Assembly: GCF_018138145.1 (NCBI RefSeq)
Contig: NZ_CP073104.1
Location: 5,795,001-5,859,000 of the forward strand
Direction of reading: 5' to 3'
From: Pseudomonas sp. SCA2728.1_7
Lineage (GTDB): Bacteria > Pseudomonadota > Gammaproteobacteria > Pseudomonadales > Pseudomonadaceae
Length of the DNA: 64,000 bases
Shown here: positions 34,940-44,306 of the stretch, piece by piece
How the letters are laid out: the number at the start of each line of letters is the position of its first letter
Numbering within the stretch: the first letter of the stretch is position 1
Translations under genes and position numbers: made by a program
Notes under the pieces: model-generated
The model's input: only the letters and a program-made list of their open reading frames with translations
Databases searched by the model: none
What the model was told of the DNA's origin: nothing

Positions 34940-36121
34940 ATGTCCGCACCGCTGGCCTCACTGAAAATCCTCGATTTCTCGACGCTGCTGCCGGGGCCGT
35001 TTGCCTCGTTGTTGCTGGCGGACATGGGCGCCGAGGTGTTGCGCATCGAGTCACCGACGCGCCTGGACCTGCTGCGCGTTTTGCCGCCGCATGATGGCGG
35101 AGTCTCGGCCAGTCACGCCTACCTCAATCGCAACAAGCGCAGCCTGGCGCTGGATCTGAAACAGCCTGAAGCCGTGGAAGTGGTCAAGCAGTTGCTGGCC
35201 GATTACGACATCGTCCTCGAGCAGTTTCGCCCCGGTGTGATGGAGCGACTGGGCCTGGGCTATGAAGCGCTGAAGGCGATCAATCCACGGCTGATCTACG
35301 TGTCGATCACCGGTTACGGCCAGACCGGGCCGTACAAGGATCGCGCCGGGCATGACATCAATTATCTGGCGCTGGCCGGGCTTTCCAGTTACACCGGCCG
35401 TGCCGACAGCGGGCCGCTGCCGCTGGGCATGCAAGTGGCGGATGTCGCCGGTGGTTCGTTGCACGGGGTGATCGGCTTGTTGGCAGCGGTGATTGCGCGG
35501 CAGCAGAGCGGGCAGGGCACGCATCTGGATGTGAGCATGACCGACTGCGCGTTCAGCCTGAATGCCATGGCGGGGGCGGGGTATCTGGCGTGCGGCGAAC
35601 AGCCGGAGTGGGAAGACCAGATGCTCAACGGCGGCAGCTTCTACGATTATTACCGCTCTCGCGATGGCCGCTGGATGTCGGTAGGCAGTCTGGAACCGGG
35701 GTTCATGCAGCAACTGTGTACGGCGCTGGGGCGGCCGGAGTTGGCGGCGCAGGGCTTGTCGCCCAAGCCTGAACAGCAGCGGGCGTTGAAATACGCGCTG
35801 ACGGTCGAGTTTGAAAAGCATGACTTTGCTGAGTTGTGCGAGATGTTTGCCGGGATCGATGCGTGTGTCGAGCCGGTGTTGAGCCTGGGTGAGGCGGTGC
35901 GCCATCCGCAATTGCAGGCGCGGGAGTTGGTGACGCAGGTGCCGCGTGGGGATGGCACGACGCAGGCGCAGATGGCCTGTCCGTTGAAGTTTTCCGAAGC
36001 GTTGCCGGCGCCGCGGCATGTTGGCGCGGTGTTGGGACAGCATACGGATCAGGTGTTGGGGGAGTTGGGGATTAGTGCTGAGCGGATTGCTGAATTGCGG
36101 CGGGCCAAGGCAATTCTCTAG
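34940..36121 (+). CDS. CaiB/BaiF family III CoA-transferase, alpha-methylacyl-CoA racemase-like
   Basis: A 393-residue protein. LKILDFSTLLPGPFASLLLA and ADMGAEVLRIE at the N-terminus, NRNKRSLALDLK, and ITGYGQTGPYKDRAGHDINY. The GHDINYLAL segment is the signature of alpha-methylacyl-CoA racemases, where the Asp is catalytic. These enzymes epimerise 2-methyl-branched acyl-CoAs; a CoA-transferase role cannot be excluded. Start ATG 34940 has AAGGAG 7 bases upstream. Monocistronic. Confidence 0.85.
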   Translation: MSAPLASLKILDFSTLLPGPFASLLLADMGAEVLRIESPTRLDLLRVLPPHDGGVSASHAYLNRNKRSLALDLKQPEAVEVVKQLLADYDIVLEQFRPGVMERLGLGYEALKAINPRLIYVSITGYGQTGPYKDRAGHDINYLALAGLSSYTGRADSGPLPLGMQVADVAGGSLHGVIGLLAAVIARQQSGQGTHLDVSMTDCAFSLNAMAGAGYLACGEQPEWEDQMLNGGSFYDYYRSRDGRWMSVGSLEPGFMQQLCTALGRPELAAQGLSPKPEQQRALKYALTVEFEKHDFAELCEMFAGIDACVEPVLSLGEAVRHPQLQARELVTQVPRGDGTTQAQMACPLKFSEALPAPRHVGAVLGQHTDQVLGELGISAERIAELRRAKAIL

Positions 36122-36135
36122 TGCTTGTACAGGCC

Positions 36136-36204
36136 CCATCGCGAGCAGGCTCACTCCTACAGGGGAATGCATTCCAAATGTAGGAGTGAGCCTGCTCGCG
36201 ATGG
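36136..36204. repeat. REP doublet (REPIN), class A
   Basis: Arms CCATCGCGAGCAGGCTCACT and TGTAGGAGTGAGCCTGCTCG with spacer GGGGAATGCATTCCAAA, close to the spacer at 27012 and 27878. Confidence 0.9.
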
Positions 36205-36230
36205 CGCCAGTCAGGGCAACACAACACTGA

Positions 36231-36726
36231 CTATTCCACCCGCATCTCACCACTGAACACCAAGGTACTCCGGCAGCTACGACACAAATACCGCCGCCCC
36301 TGCCGCACCAGACTATGGCGCTGCGCCGAAAACGGAAAATCACTGTCCGCGCACGGGCATTTGTAGATATAGCGGGTCACGCTGCGGCGCTTGATTGCAT
36401 AGGTGTGGCAGCGATTCCGGCGGCAGTTCGTAAACCCCGCGCATGATCAGTTGCCACTCTTCGCCATGCGGCTGGATACGGTCGCCAAACAACTGATGGG
36501 CGATCAGGTGCGCAACTTCGTGGGCCACGGTCTGCTTGAGGAAGTGTTCGGCGTTTTCCCGATACAGCTGCGGGTTGAAGCGCAGCAGGTTCTCGTGCAA
36601 ATGCGCGACACCGGCTTTTTGCCCGCGCAGCTTGAGACTGACGACTGGGCGTGGGAAAGAACGTTTGAAAAAGGATTCAGCGAGTTGGTAACAATCTTCG
36701 ACGCGGGTATTGAGTTGCTCGGGCAT
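36231..36726 (-). pseudogene. sprT: SprT-family zinc metalloprotein gene with a frameshift
   Basis: The first 105 codons give a normal SprT start with the zinc motif HEVAH (H69, E70, H73). The reading frame then runs off at PPESLPHLCNQ and stops at 36340. Dropping one T of the pair at 36415-36416 (plus strand) restores CHTYAIKRRSVTRYIYKCPC, then ADSDFPFSAQRH and the terminal zinc ribbon YLCRSCRSTLVFSGEMRVE, ending at a TAG at 36231. The full-length 164-residue protein would match the family. So the gene is either truncated in this strain, losing its C-terminal ribbon, or the base is a sequencing error. Confidence 0.85.
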
Positions 36727-36814
36727 GCTTGATGGATCTCCAGAGGCGTCGAGTATGCCGCAACGCCGCAGACTTGCGAATCATCGAGCTGCCGAATGGT
36801 CATCCTCGAAACGA

Positions 36815-36838
36815 CAAGGCCGCCTTGCGGCGGCCTGT
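36815..36838 (-). terminator. Hairpin after the Yip1-like gene
   Basis: AGGCCGCC, loop TTG/CAA, GGCGGCCT-type stem, 16 bases past the stop and followed on the minus strand by TGTCGTTT. Moderate terminator. Confidence 0.55.
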
Positions 36839-36853
36839 ATTCAGCCTGTCGAG

Positions 36854-37456
36854 TCAGTTGGTATAAACGGGCCCTACGCCCAGCCCCCAGACAATCACGG
36901 TAAACGCCATGATGGCGACCAGCACCACCAGACCCACCGCAAGCACCGAGCTCGAGAACAGAAAACCCTCGTCCGACGGAATATTCATGAACGTCGGCAG
37001 ACCCACATACAGCAGATAAACCGTGTAACAGATGGCCGCCGTGCCGACGATCATGCCCAGCCACATATGCGGATACAGCGCCGCCAGCCCACCGACGAAT
37101 AACGGTGTCGCGGTGTAGGTTGCAAACGCGACGCAACGGGCCAGACTCGGATTGGCGTCATAGGTGCGCGCCATCCAGTGCACGAACGCTCCCATCACCG
37201 CGACCCCGCCCAGCATGGCCAGATACGACATGACGGTCATCCAGATTGCGCTTTCGACAGTGAGCATCACCGGTGCGCGGTTGCCGATCACCCAGCCGAC
37301 CTGAGTCGTGCCGATAAACGCCGAGACAGCGGGGATTGCCGCCAGAATCAGCGTGTGGGTGAGGTACATGTGGCTGATGCTTTCCTCTTGGTCGCCACGG
37401 ATTTCCTTCCATTCCTGATCGGGGTGGGTAAAAAGTCCCACTACGTGATGGATCAT
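36854..37456 (-). CDS. Yip1-domain inner-membrane protein
   Basis: A 200-residue protein with an N-terminal amphipathic part (VVGLFTHPDQEWKEIRGDQE) and five hydrophobic segments, including LTHTLILAAIPAVSAFIGTT and VLAVGLVVLVAIMAFTVIVW. The WxxI and five-helix layout fit the Yip1/DUF1282 family of unknown role. ATG 37456 is chosen because GAGGAG lies 9 bases upstream; the in-frame ATG at 37483 has none. The 289 bases upstream to ttcA carry both promoters but I see no clear motif. Confidence 0.8.
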   Translation of the reverse strand: MIHHVVGLFTHPDQEWKEIRGDQEESISHMYLTHTLILAAIPAVSAFIGTTQVGWVIGNRAPVMLTVESAIWMTVMSYLAMLGGVAVMGAFVHWMARTYDANPSLARCVAFATYTATPLFVGGLAALYPHMWLGMIVGTAAICYTVYLLYVGLPTFMNIPSDEGFLFSSSVLAVGLVVLVAIMAFTVIVWGLGVGPVYTN

Positions 37457-37745
37457 GCCAGTCACTCCTCTTGTTATTGCCATCGCCCCCCAACGGAGCG
37501 CCTACGGGCCAAGGTGGCCGAGCAAATACAGGTCTTCAGATTGTGTGCGACCTTATGTCGCAGTATAGAAAGGACTTACCCGCACAGGTATTAGGGGCTT
37601 AGAGCAAATCGCGCTGTAAACAGGGCGGGTAATCGCCTCGGGGTCTGTTAACCCGTTGTCGGCTGACCGCGACAACCTGTGCCCACAACGCCGGGGTTTT
37701 TGCGTAAAATGCCGGCCTTTCGTCACACCTCACGGATTTCGCGTC

Positions 37746-38570
37746 ATGGGCACTCTTACGGTCAACCAGAACAAACTGCAAAAGCGCCTGCGCCGCCTGG
37801 CCGGCGAGGCGGTCGCCGATTTCAACATGATTGAAGATGGCGACAAGGTCATGGTCTGCCTGTCCGGGGGCAAGGACAGCTACACCATGCTCGACGTGCT
37901 GCTGCACCTGCAGAAGGTTGCCCCGATCAAGTTCGAGATCGTCGCGGTGAACATGGACCAGAAGCAACCGGGCTTCCCCGAACACGTGCTGCCGGCCTAT
38001 CTGAAAGAGCTGGGCGTCGAGTACCACATCGTCGAGAAAGACACCTACTCGGTGGTCAAGGAGCTGATCCCGGAAGGCAAGACCACCTGCTCGCTGTGCT
38101 CGCGCCTGCGTCGCGGCACGCTGTACACCTTTGCCGACGAAATCGGCGCGACCAAAATGGCCCTCGGTCACCACCGCGACGACATCGTCGAGACGTTCTT
38201 CCTCAACATGTTCTTCAATGGCAGCCTCAAGGCGATGCCGCCGAAGCTGCGTGCCGATGACGGTCGCAACGTGGTGATCCGTCCACTGGCGTACTGCAAC
38301 GAGAAAGACATTCAGGCGTATTCGGACCTCAAGGAATTCCCGATCATCCCGTGCAACCTCTGCGGTTCGCAGGAAAACCTGCAGCGTCAGGTGGTCAAGG
38401 AAATGCTGCTGGACTGGGAGCGCAAAACCCCGGGCCGCACCGAAAGCATCTTCCGCAGTCTGCAGAACGTGATCCCGTCGCAACTGGCCGACCGCAACCT
38501 GTTCGACTTCACCAGCCTGAAAATCGACGAGACCGCGGCTTCGCGCTTCGTTAACGTCGTCAATTTGTAA
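37746..38570 (+). CDS. ttcA: tRNA 2-thiocytidine(32) synthetase TtcA
   Basis: A 274-residue cytoplasmic enzyme that thiolates C32 of some tRNAs. PP-loop SGGKDS at 40-45, iron-sulfur cysteines C115 and C118 (TTCSLCSR) and a further CNLC pair near 207, [17 protein letters not shown] 37746 is preceded by CGGATTTCGCGTC, with no strong RBS; a longer frame from 37656 exists but lacks family support. Confidence 0.95.
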   Translation: MGTLTVNQNKLQKRLRRLAGEAVADFNMIEDGDKVMVCLSGGKDSYTMLDVLLHLQKVAPIKFEIVAVNMDQKQPGFPEHVLPAYLKELGVEYHIVEKDTYSVVKELIPEGKTTCSLCSRLRRGTLYTFADEIGATKMALGHHRDDIVETFFLNMFFNGSLKAMPPKLRADDGRNVVIRPLAYCNEKDIQAYSDLKEFPIIPCNLCGSQENLQRQVVKEMLLDWERKTPGRTESIFRSLQNVIPSQLADRNLFDFTSLKIDETAASRFVNVVNL

Positions 38571-38581
38571 ACACCTTCAAA

Positions 38582-38671
38582 TGTGGGAGCGAGCCTGCTC
38601 GCGAAAGCGGTGTTTCATTCAACTGATTTGTTGACTGAGACTCCCACTTCGCGAGCAGGCTCGCTCCCACA
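38582..38671. repeat. REP doublet (REPIN), class B
   Basis: TGTGGGAGCGAGCCTGCTCG at 38582 and inverted copy ending 38671, between ttcA and the Tag-like gene. Confidence 0.9.
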
Positions 38672-38704
38672 TTGGTTTCTTCGCTTCATTCAATAGGAGA
38701 GGGC

Positions 38705-39379
38705 ATGCGCGATTACAAGTGGCTGCACGAATACTGTCTGAACCGCTTCGGTTCGGCGGCTGAACTGGAAGCCCATCTGCCCGTTCCCAAGACCCCGGCG
38801 CAACTGCGCAAGATCAGCGACGACCGCTACCTCTCGACCATGGCCCTGCGCGTATTTCGTGCCGGCCTCAAGCACAGTCTGGTCGACGCCAAGTGGCCGG
38901 CCTTTGAGGAAGTGTTCTTCAAGTTCGACCCGGAAAAAGTTGTGTTGATGAGCGCCGAACATCTCGAGCGCCTGATGCAGGATGCGCGGATCATTCGCCA
39001 TTTGGGCAAACTGAAAAGCGTGCCGCGCAATGCGCAGTTCATTCTCGATGTGGAGAAGGAGAAGGGCAGTTTCGGTGCGCTGATTGCCGACTGGCCGGTG
39101 ACCGATATCGTCGGGCTGTGGACGTACTTGAAAAAGCACGGTCATCAACTGGGCGGGCTGTCGGCGCCACGGTTTTTGCGCATGGTCGGCAAGGATACGT
39201 TTGTGCCGAGCTATGACGTGGTCGCGGCGCTGAATGCACAGAAGATCGTCGAAAAGGCGCCGACCAGTCTGCGCGATCTGGCGATTGTGCAGGATGCGTT
39301 CAATCAATGGCATGAGCAGAGCGGCGGCCGGCCGATGAGTCAGATTTCGATGATGCTCGCGTACACCGTCAACCATTGA
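38705..39379 (+). CDS. DNA-3-methyladenine glycosylase I (Tag)-family protein
   Basis: A 224-residue protein. Residues about 55-135 follow the Tag pattern: WPAFEEVFFKFDPEKVVLMS, ERLMQDARIIRHLGKLKSVP, RNAQFI, and later LSAPRFLRMVGKDTFVPSYDV. Tag removes 3-methyladenine from alkylated DNA. The canonical zinc-binding N-terminus (MxRCxW) of E. coli Tag is absent: it starts MRDYKWLHEYCLNRFGS. It is therefore a divergent branch and activity is not certain. ATG 38705 has TAGGAGAGG upstream. Confidence 0.8.
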   Translation: MRDYKWLHEYCLNRFGSAAELEAHLPVPKTPAQLRKISDDRYLSTMALRVFRAGLKHSLVDAKWPAFEEVFFKFDPEKVVLMSAEHLERLMQDARIIRHLGKLKSVPRNAQFILDVEKEKGSFGALIADWPVTDIVGLWTYLKKHGHQLGGLSAPRFLRMVGKDTFVPSYDVVAALNAQKIVEKAPTSLRDLAIVQDAFNQWHEQSGGRPMSQISMMLAYTVNH

Positions 39380-39392
39380 GACCGAGTCGCGC

Positions 39393-39472
39393 CTATCGCG
39401 AGCAGGCTCACTCCTACAGGGGATTTGTAAACGCCACAGATCCCCTGTAGGAGTGAGCCTGCTCGCGATAGC
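39393..39472. repeat. REP doublet (REPIN), class A
   Basis: Arms CTATCGCGAGCAGGCTCACT and TGTAGGAGTGAGCCTGCTCG; the spacer adds GGGGATTTGT...ACAGATCCCC, extending the palindrome. It lies between two convergent genes and may end both transcripts. Confidence 0.9.
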
Positions 39473-39478
39473 TATTCG

Positions 39479-39904
39479 TCAGGCGACGGAGATTTCGCCT
39501 TCGCCAGCCAGTTTGCGATTCAACTGATACCGCCACCGCACATACAGCAGCGCCGAGCAGAACACCGCCAGGCTCGCAACCATCTCCAGCACCCCAAACC
39601 ACTGTCGGTTCGGGTCATACGCCGCCAGTGCGCCTTTGATGAAATACAGATTCACCACAAAACACATCCATGAATGCCCACGGGCGCTGCCCATGATCAT
39701 CGCCGGGGCAAGGACGATCCACGGGATCAGCTCGACCAGCAGAATCACCCACGGCCGTGCACCGTGCAGGTCGGCGAAGACCAGATAGTACGCAGCGAGC
39801 AATCCGGCCAAAGCGAAAAAGCTCAGCAGGCTGACAACCCGCATCGCTTTCACGCGCGGCTCAAGCCACTCGATACTCGGCAGAATCTTCGGCTTCTTCG
39901 CCAT
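39479..39904 (-). CDS. DUF2069 inner-membrane protein
   Basis: A 141-residue protein with four hydrophobic segments (VVSLLSFFALAGLLAAYYLV; VILLVELIPWIVLAPAMIM; MCFVVNLYFIKGALAAY; VLEMVASLAVFCSALLYVRW). The length and order match DUF2069, function unknown, which in pseudomonads follows wrbA. ATG 39904 starts 2 bases past the wrbA stop, so it is the third gene of an arsC-like/wrbA/DUF2069 operon. Confidence 0.85.
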   Translation of the reverse strand: MAKKPKILPSIEWLEPRVKAMRVVSLLSFFALAGLLAAYYLVFADLHGARPWVILLVELIPWIVLAPAMIMGSARGHSWMCFVVNLYFIKGALAAYDPNRQWFGVLEMVASLAVFCSALLYVRWRYQLNRKLAGEGEISVA

Positions 39905-39905
39905 C

Positions 39906-40852
<947 letters not shown>

Positions 40853-40965
40853 GGCGGGTCGCTTCTGGCGTAAAGTGGCGGCTATTCTAACTGTGCAGCG
40901 CGCAATCCAGAACCTTCGGAGGCAATGGGTCGCAGGCGCCTTCAAATTTTCACAAGGAACACGAC

Positions 40966-41433
40966 ATGACACGGCGATTGGCAGCGGCATTGACGGTAAT
41001 CGGGGCGTTGATGCTGGGGGGCTGCGGCAACGACTACGGCATTGACCAGAACGGTCAGAAGGTCGCGTCCGAGCGCTTGGACAAACAATGGGTAGTGCTG
41101 AACTACTGGGCGGAATGGTGTGGCCCGTGCCGGACTGAAATTCCGGAACTCAATCATCTGGCTGATGAATTGAAGAGCAAGAACGTTGGCGTGTTCGGGG
41201 TCAACTTCGACAATGTGCAGGGCGTGGAACTGAAAGACGCCAGCGAGAAGCTCGGCATCAAGTTCACCGTGCTAGCGCAGGATCCGGCGGAGTTGTTCGA
41301 GTTGCCACGCAGTGAGGCACTGCCGGTGACGTACATCATCGACAACAAGGGCAAGGTGCGTGAGCAGTTGATGGGGGAGCAGACGGCGGCGGGGGTGATG
41401 GCCAAGCTTGAGGCGTTGCAGGCGACCAAGTAA
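40966..41433 (+). CDS. TlpA-like thioredoxin-fold lipoprotein
   Basis: A 155-residue protein with a lipobox LGGC (lipidated C20) and a thioredoxin domain with active site W51-C-G-P-C55 (NYWAEWCGPCRTEIPEL) and cis-proline in EALPVTYIID. Probably a membrane-anchored disulfide reductase in the periplasm. RBS ACAAGGA precedes ATG 40966. Divergent from the ArsC-like gene. Confidence 0.9.
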   Translation: MTRRLAAALTVIGALMLGGCGNDYGIDQNGQKVASERLDKQWVVLNYWAEWCGPCRTEIPELNHLADELKSKNVGVFGVNFDNVQGVELKDASEKLGIKFTVLAQDPAELFELPRSEALPVTYIIDNKGKVREQLMGEQTAAGVMAKLEALQATK

Positions 41434-41443
41434 CGTCAAAAGC

Positions 41444-41650
41444 CCCTCACCCCAGCCCTCTCCCAAGGGGAGAGGGGGCTGACCGAGGTGTCTGGCGAGT
41501 TACATCGACCTGAGAGGTCGAGTCGATTGTAGATTCGCCAAAGCAAAATCCGGTCGATTATGGATTCGGCATAGGCCTTTCAGGTCGGCGTAGCTTCCCA
41601 ATATCCCCCCATCAGTTCCCTCTCCCCCTGGGAGAGGGCTAGGGTGAGGG
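41444..41650. mobile_element. MITE-like element, second locus
   Basis: Terminal repeats CCCTCACCCCAGCCCTCTCC and the complement of CCCTCACCCTAGCCCTCTCC. The interior has ATCGACCTGAGAGGTCG, two GTCGATT-TGGATTC-type boxes and TTTCAGGTCGGCGTAG. Same family as 31689, slightly longer through an internal duplication of about 30 bases. Confidence 0.72.
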
Positions 41651-41654
41651 CATT

Positions 41655-41779
41655 GGCCGACTCACCGACCTAAAAGACCCAGTCGATTATGGATTCGATG
41701 AAGACCTTTCAGGTCGGCGTAGCTCCCCAATATCCCCCAATCAGTCCCCTCTCCCTCTGGGAGGGGGCTAGGGTGAGGG
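41655..41779. mobile_element. Partial tandem copy of the MITE-like element (right half)
   Basis: Repeats CCAGTCGATTATGGATTCG, TTTCAGGTCGGCGTAGCT and the right end CTAGGGTGAGGG without a left end, as at 31955. With the complete copy it fills the 364-base gap between the TlpA-like and META-domain genes. Confidence 0.7.
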
Positions 41780-41797
41780 CATCGGCGGACCTGAGGC

Positions 41798-42202
41798 TTA
41801 ACCCTCTTCGAGCCACCAACGCAACGGCTTGCCTTCAGCCGGCCAAAAGCGCATCTGCTCGATCGGCGAGATGTCCCAGCGCTCGACATGCTCCAGCGCC
41901 TGCAGAAAGCGTTGTTCCTGCTCCATCAGCGCTGGTGCACAGAGCTTGCGGGTCTTGCCGATTTTGCCGAAGGTCAGCTTGTCACCGTTCAACGTGTACG
42001 GCGCGAACCAATGGTTGCAGCCACCGTTGCCGTAGGCGCGGCCATCATCGCCCAGGGTCACGGTCAGATGGCTGTAATCCATCAACGGCCGCTCGCCGAT
42101 CCACTCCAGAATGTAGCTGCGGTTCTGTTGCAGTTGCACAGGCTCTGCCGCGCAACCCACCAGACCCACACCGACCATAGCGGTCAGGGCAAAGCGTTTC
42201 AT
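41798..42202 (-). CDS. META-domain (HslJ-like) lipoprotein
   Basis: A 134-residue protein with lipobox LVGC (C17). The META/HslJ core is visible: LEWIGERPLMDYSHLTVTLG, GRAYGNGGCNHWFAPYTLNG, KLTFGKIGKTRKLCAPALME and EQRFLQALEHVERW. HslJ-type proteins are linked to heat shock and novobiocin resistance in E. coli, with no known mechanism. Start ATG 42202 overlaps the stop of the gene upstream by one base, so the two are co-translated. Confidence 0.85.
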   Translation of the reverse strand: MKRFALTAMVGVGLVGCAAEPVQLQQNRSYILEWIGERPLMDYSHLTVTLGDDGRAYGNGGCNHWFAPYTLNGDKLTFGKIGKTRKLCAPALMEQEQRFLQALEHVERWDISPIEQMRFWPAEGKPLRWWLEEG

Positions 42203-42636
42203 CACGCAGGCTCCTGGCATTTCGGGCACAGGTGCTTGTCGCCAACGGCTTTCCAGCCCAGCTCGGCGATGCGCGCGGTGGCAGCCGGTTTCTCGGCGGC
42301 TTTGCCGAGTTTGGCGTCCACGGCGAATTCGAAACTCAGCTCTTTGGCGCAGCTGTCGCAGTTGACCTGCCAGGTGTGAATCGCCAGTTCGCCGAATACC
42401 GGGCCCGTGGTCATCGCGGTCCATTGGCCCGGCGGATTGATCAGGTGGCGGACGGTTTCAACGGTCAGGCGCATGGACAAGTCCTTGCTGCCTTTGAGGG
42501 TGACCAACAAGGCGTCACCGATGCGAATCGAGCCACCATTGCCGGTGACCTGATAGCGGCCCGGAACAAGGGCGCGGCATTCGGTGAGGGTGTGTTGCGG
42601 GTTCATCAGGGTGTAGCGGAAATCGTGTTCGACCAT
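42202..42636 (-). CDS. Conserved protein with two CxxC pairs, function unknown
   Basis: A 144-residue cytoplasmic protein. Residues 1-90 form a beta-rich region (YQVTGNGGSIRIGDALLVTL) and the rest has VNCDSCAKE and a terminal LCPKCQEP, a likely zinc-ribbon or rubredoxin-like metal site. I do not recognise the family. ATG 42636 has TGGAGGACC upstream. Coupled to the META-domain lipoprotein. Confidence 0.7.
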   Translation of the reverse strand: MVEHDFRYTLMNPQHTLTECRALVPGRYQVTGNGGSIRIGDALLVTLKGSKDLSMRLTVETVRHLINPPGQWTAMTTGPVFGELAIHTWQVNCDSCAKELSFEFAVDAKLGKAAEKPAATARIAELGWKAVGDKHLCPKCQEPA

Positions 42637-42769
42637 GGGTCCTCCAAATATGCGCGACATGCTAGCACGGGCTTGATTGCAGAATGATGCGCGCGTGTGA
42701 CCTTCGATCAGGTTCAATTGAGGCGACGCTCATGGCAAACTGCCGGCCTCGACTCTGAAGGAACGGAAC

Positions 42770-43222
42770 ATGGCGCTGATCGAATGTTATGAATGCAAGA
42801 AGAGCATCAGCTCCGAAGCCAACGCGTGCATTCATTGTGGGGCTCCAATGGCGGAGCAAGCAGTGCACGCGCAGACCGCAGCCGCGCCAGTACAGGCTGC
42901 AACAATCTCGTTTGGCAGCCTGCCGCGTAACAAGGCTGTGCCCGAAGTCAATGCTCCAGCGCCTGAACCGCAACCTTTACCGAAAGTCATGCCGGCCGCC
43001 GCGCGGCGTCGGCGCCAGCAGCCAACCGAGCAACCGGCCACTGAGCAGGCCAATGCCGACGGCAGTCGTCCGGTGGAAGGCTGGCTGAAGATCATGATCT
43101 TCCTGCTGCCGATGTTTTTCGTCTGGTTCCTGCTGCGCAACGGCCACTCGATGAAACAGCGCTTTTTTGGCTTCGGCTGGCTGGCGTTGCTGATTCTGGC
43201 GTCCTCGCTTTCACCTAAGTAA
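42770..43222 (+). CDS. Zinc-ribbon membrane protein
   Basis: A 150-residue protein: an N-terminal zinc ribbon with CYECKKSI and CIHCGAPM (four cysteines, residues 6-26), a Pro/Ala/Gln-rich linker with a basic AAARRRRQQ patch, and one or two C-terminal TM helices (IMIFLLPMFFVWFLL; WLALLILASSL). Function unknown. ATG 42770 follows AAGGAACGGAAC. Confidence 0.78.
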   Translation: MALIECYECKKSISSEANACIHCGAPMAEQAVHAQTAAAPVQAATISFGSLPRNKAVPEVNAPAPEPQPLPKVMPAAARRRRQQPTEQPATEQANADGSRPVEGWLKIMIFLLPMFFVWFLLRNGHSMKQRFFGFGWLALLILASSLSPK

Positions 43223-43234
43223 GCTGAAAAGCGC

Positions 43235-44224
43235 TCAGCCCTCGACCTGGTTCTGTGGCGTTCCCGCCGCCCAGGTCGCGATGTTGTGCAGGGTGGTTGC
43301 GGCAATCGCCCCCAGTGCTTCACGGGTCAAAAAGGCCTGATGCGCAGTAATGATCACGTTGGGAAAGGTCAGCAAGCGCGCCAGCACATCGTCCTGCAAG
43401 GGCAGGTCGGAACGATCCTCGAAAAACAGTTGCGCCTCTTCTTCATAGACATCCAGCCCCAGATAGCCGAGCTGGCCATCCTTCAATGCATCGATCAGTG
43501 CCGGGGTGTCCACCAGTCCACCGCGACCGGTATTGATCAGCATGGCGCCGGCCTGCATGTGCGCCAGTGAATCGCGGTTGATCAGGTGTTTGCTCTGCTC
43601 GTTGAGCGGGCAGTGCAGGCTGATGATCCGCGACTGCGCAAGCAGTTCGGGCAGGCTCAGATAGCGCGCACCCAAGGCGAGAACATCCGGGTTCGGAAAG
43701 GGATCGTAGGCCAGCAGTTCACAGCCGAAACCGTGCATGATTTTCGCGAAGGTCGCGCCGATCTGCCCGGTGCCGACGATCCCCACCGTTTTGCCGACCA
43801 GATCGAAACCGGTTAATCCATGCAGGCTGAAATCGCCTTCACGGGTGCGGTTGTAGGCGCGGTGCAGACGCCGGTTGAGGGCGAGGATCAGCGCCACGGC
43901 GTGTTCGGCCACCGCATGCGGCGAGTAGGCCGGCACGCGCACCACGGCCAGTCCGAGACGTTTCGCTGCGGCCAGATCGACATGGTTGTAACCCGCCGAG
44001 CGCAGGGCGATCAGGCGCGTGCCACCCGCGGCCAGCCGTTCGAGCACTGCAGCGCTGAGGTCGTCATTGATGAAGGCGCAGACCACTTCATGTTTATCGG
44101 CCAGGGCCGCCGTATCGAGGCTGAGCCTTGCCGGTTGAAAGTGCAGCTCGATAGCCGCTGGGCAATCGGCGGTGAGGAAGCTGTCGCGGTCATAGGTCTG
44201 GCTACTGAAAACGAGCGTGCGCAT
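43235..44224 (-). CDS. ldhA: D-lactate dehydrogenase (NAD-dependent 2-hydroxyacid dehydrogenase)
   Basis: A 329-residue fermentative LdhA. NAD-binding GIVGTGQIG with D in LLAYDPFPN, substrate/catalytic residues in LRSAGYNHVD, INTGRGGLVD, GLDVYEEE (Glu) and ITAHQAFLT (His). It reduces pyruvate to D-lactate. ATG 44224 has AAGGAGG 7 bases upstream; the long in-frame extension to 44479 would overlap gacS. The ldhA-gacS order matches P. aeruginosa. Confidence 0.93.
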   Translation of the reverse strand: MRTLVFSSQTYDRDSFLTADCPAAIELHFQPARLSLDTAALADKHEVVCAFINDDLSAAVLERLAAGGTRLIALRSAGYNHVDLAAAKRLGLAVVRVPAYSPHAVAEHAVALILALNRRLHRAYNRTREGDFSLHGLTGFDLVGKTVGIVGTGQIGATFAKIMHGFGCELLAYDPFPNPDVLALGARYLSLPELLAQSRIISLHCPLNEQSKHLINRDSLAHMQAGAMLINTGRGGLVDTPALIDALKDGQLGYLGLDVYEEEAQLFFEDRSDLPLQDDVLARLLTFPNVIITAHQAFLTREALGAIAATTLHNIATWAAGTPQNQVEG

Positions 44225-44306
44225 GAAATCCTCCTTGAGCATCGACACGGATTGAATCACCCGAACCCACTTTAGCGCTGCCGGTGTCGGCCGGCATTGC
44301 CGTGGA

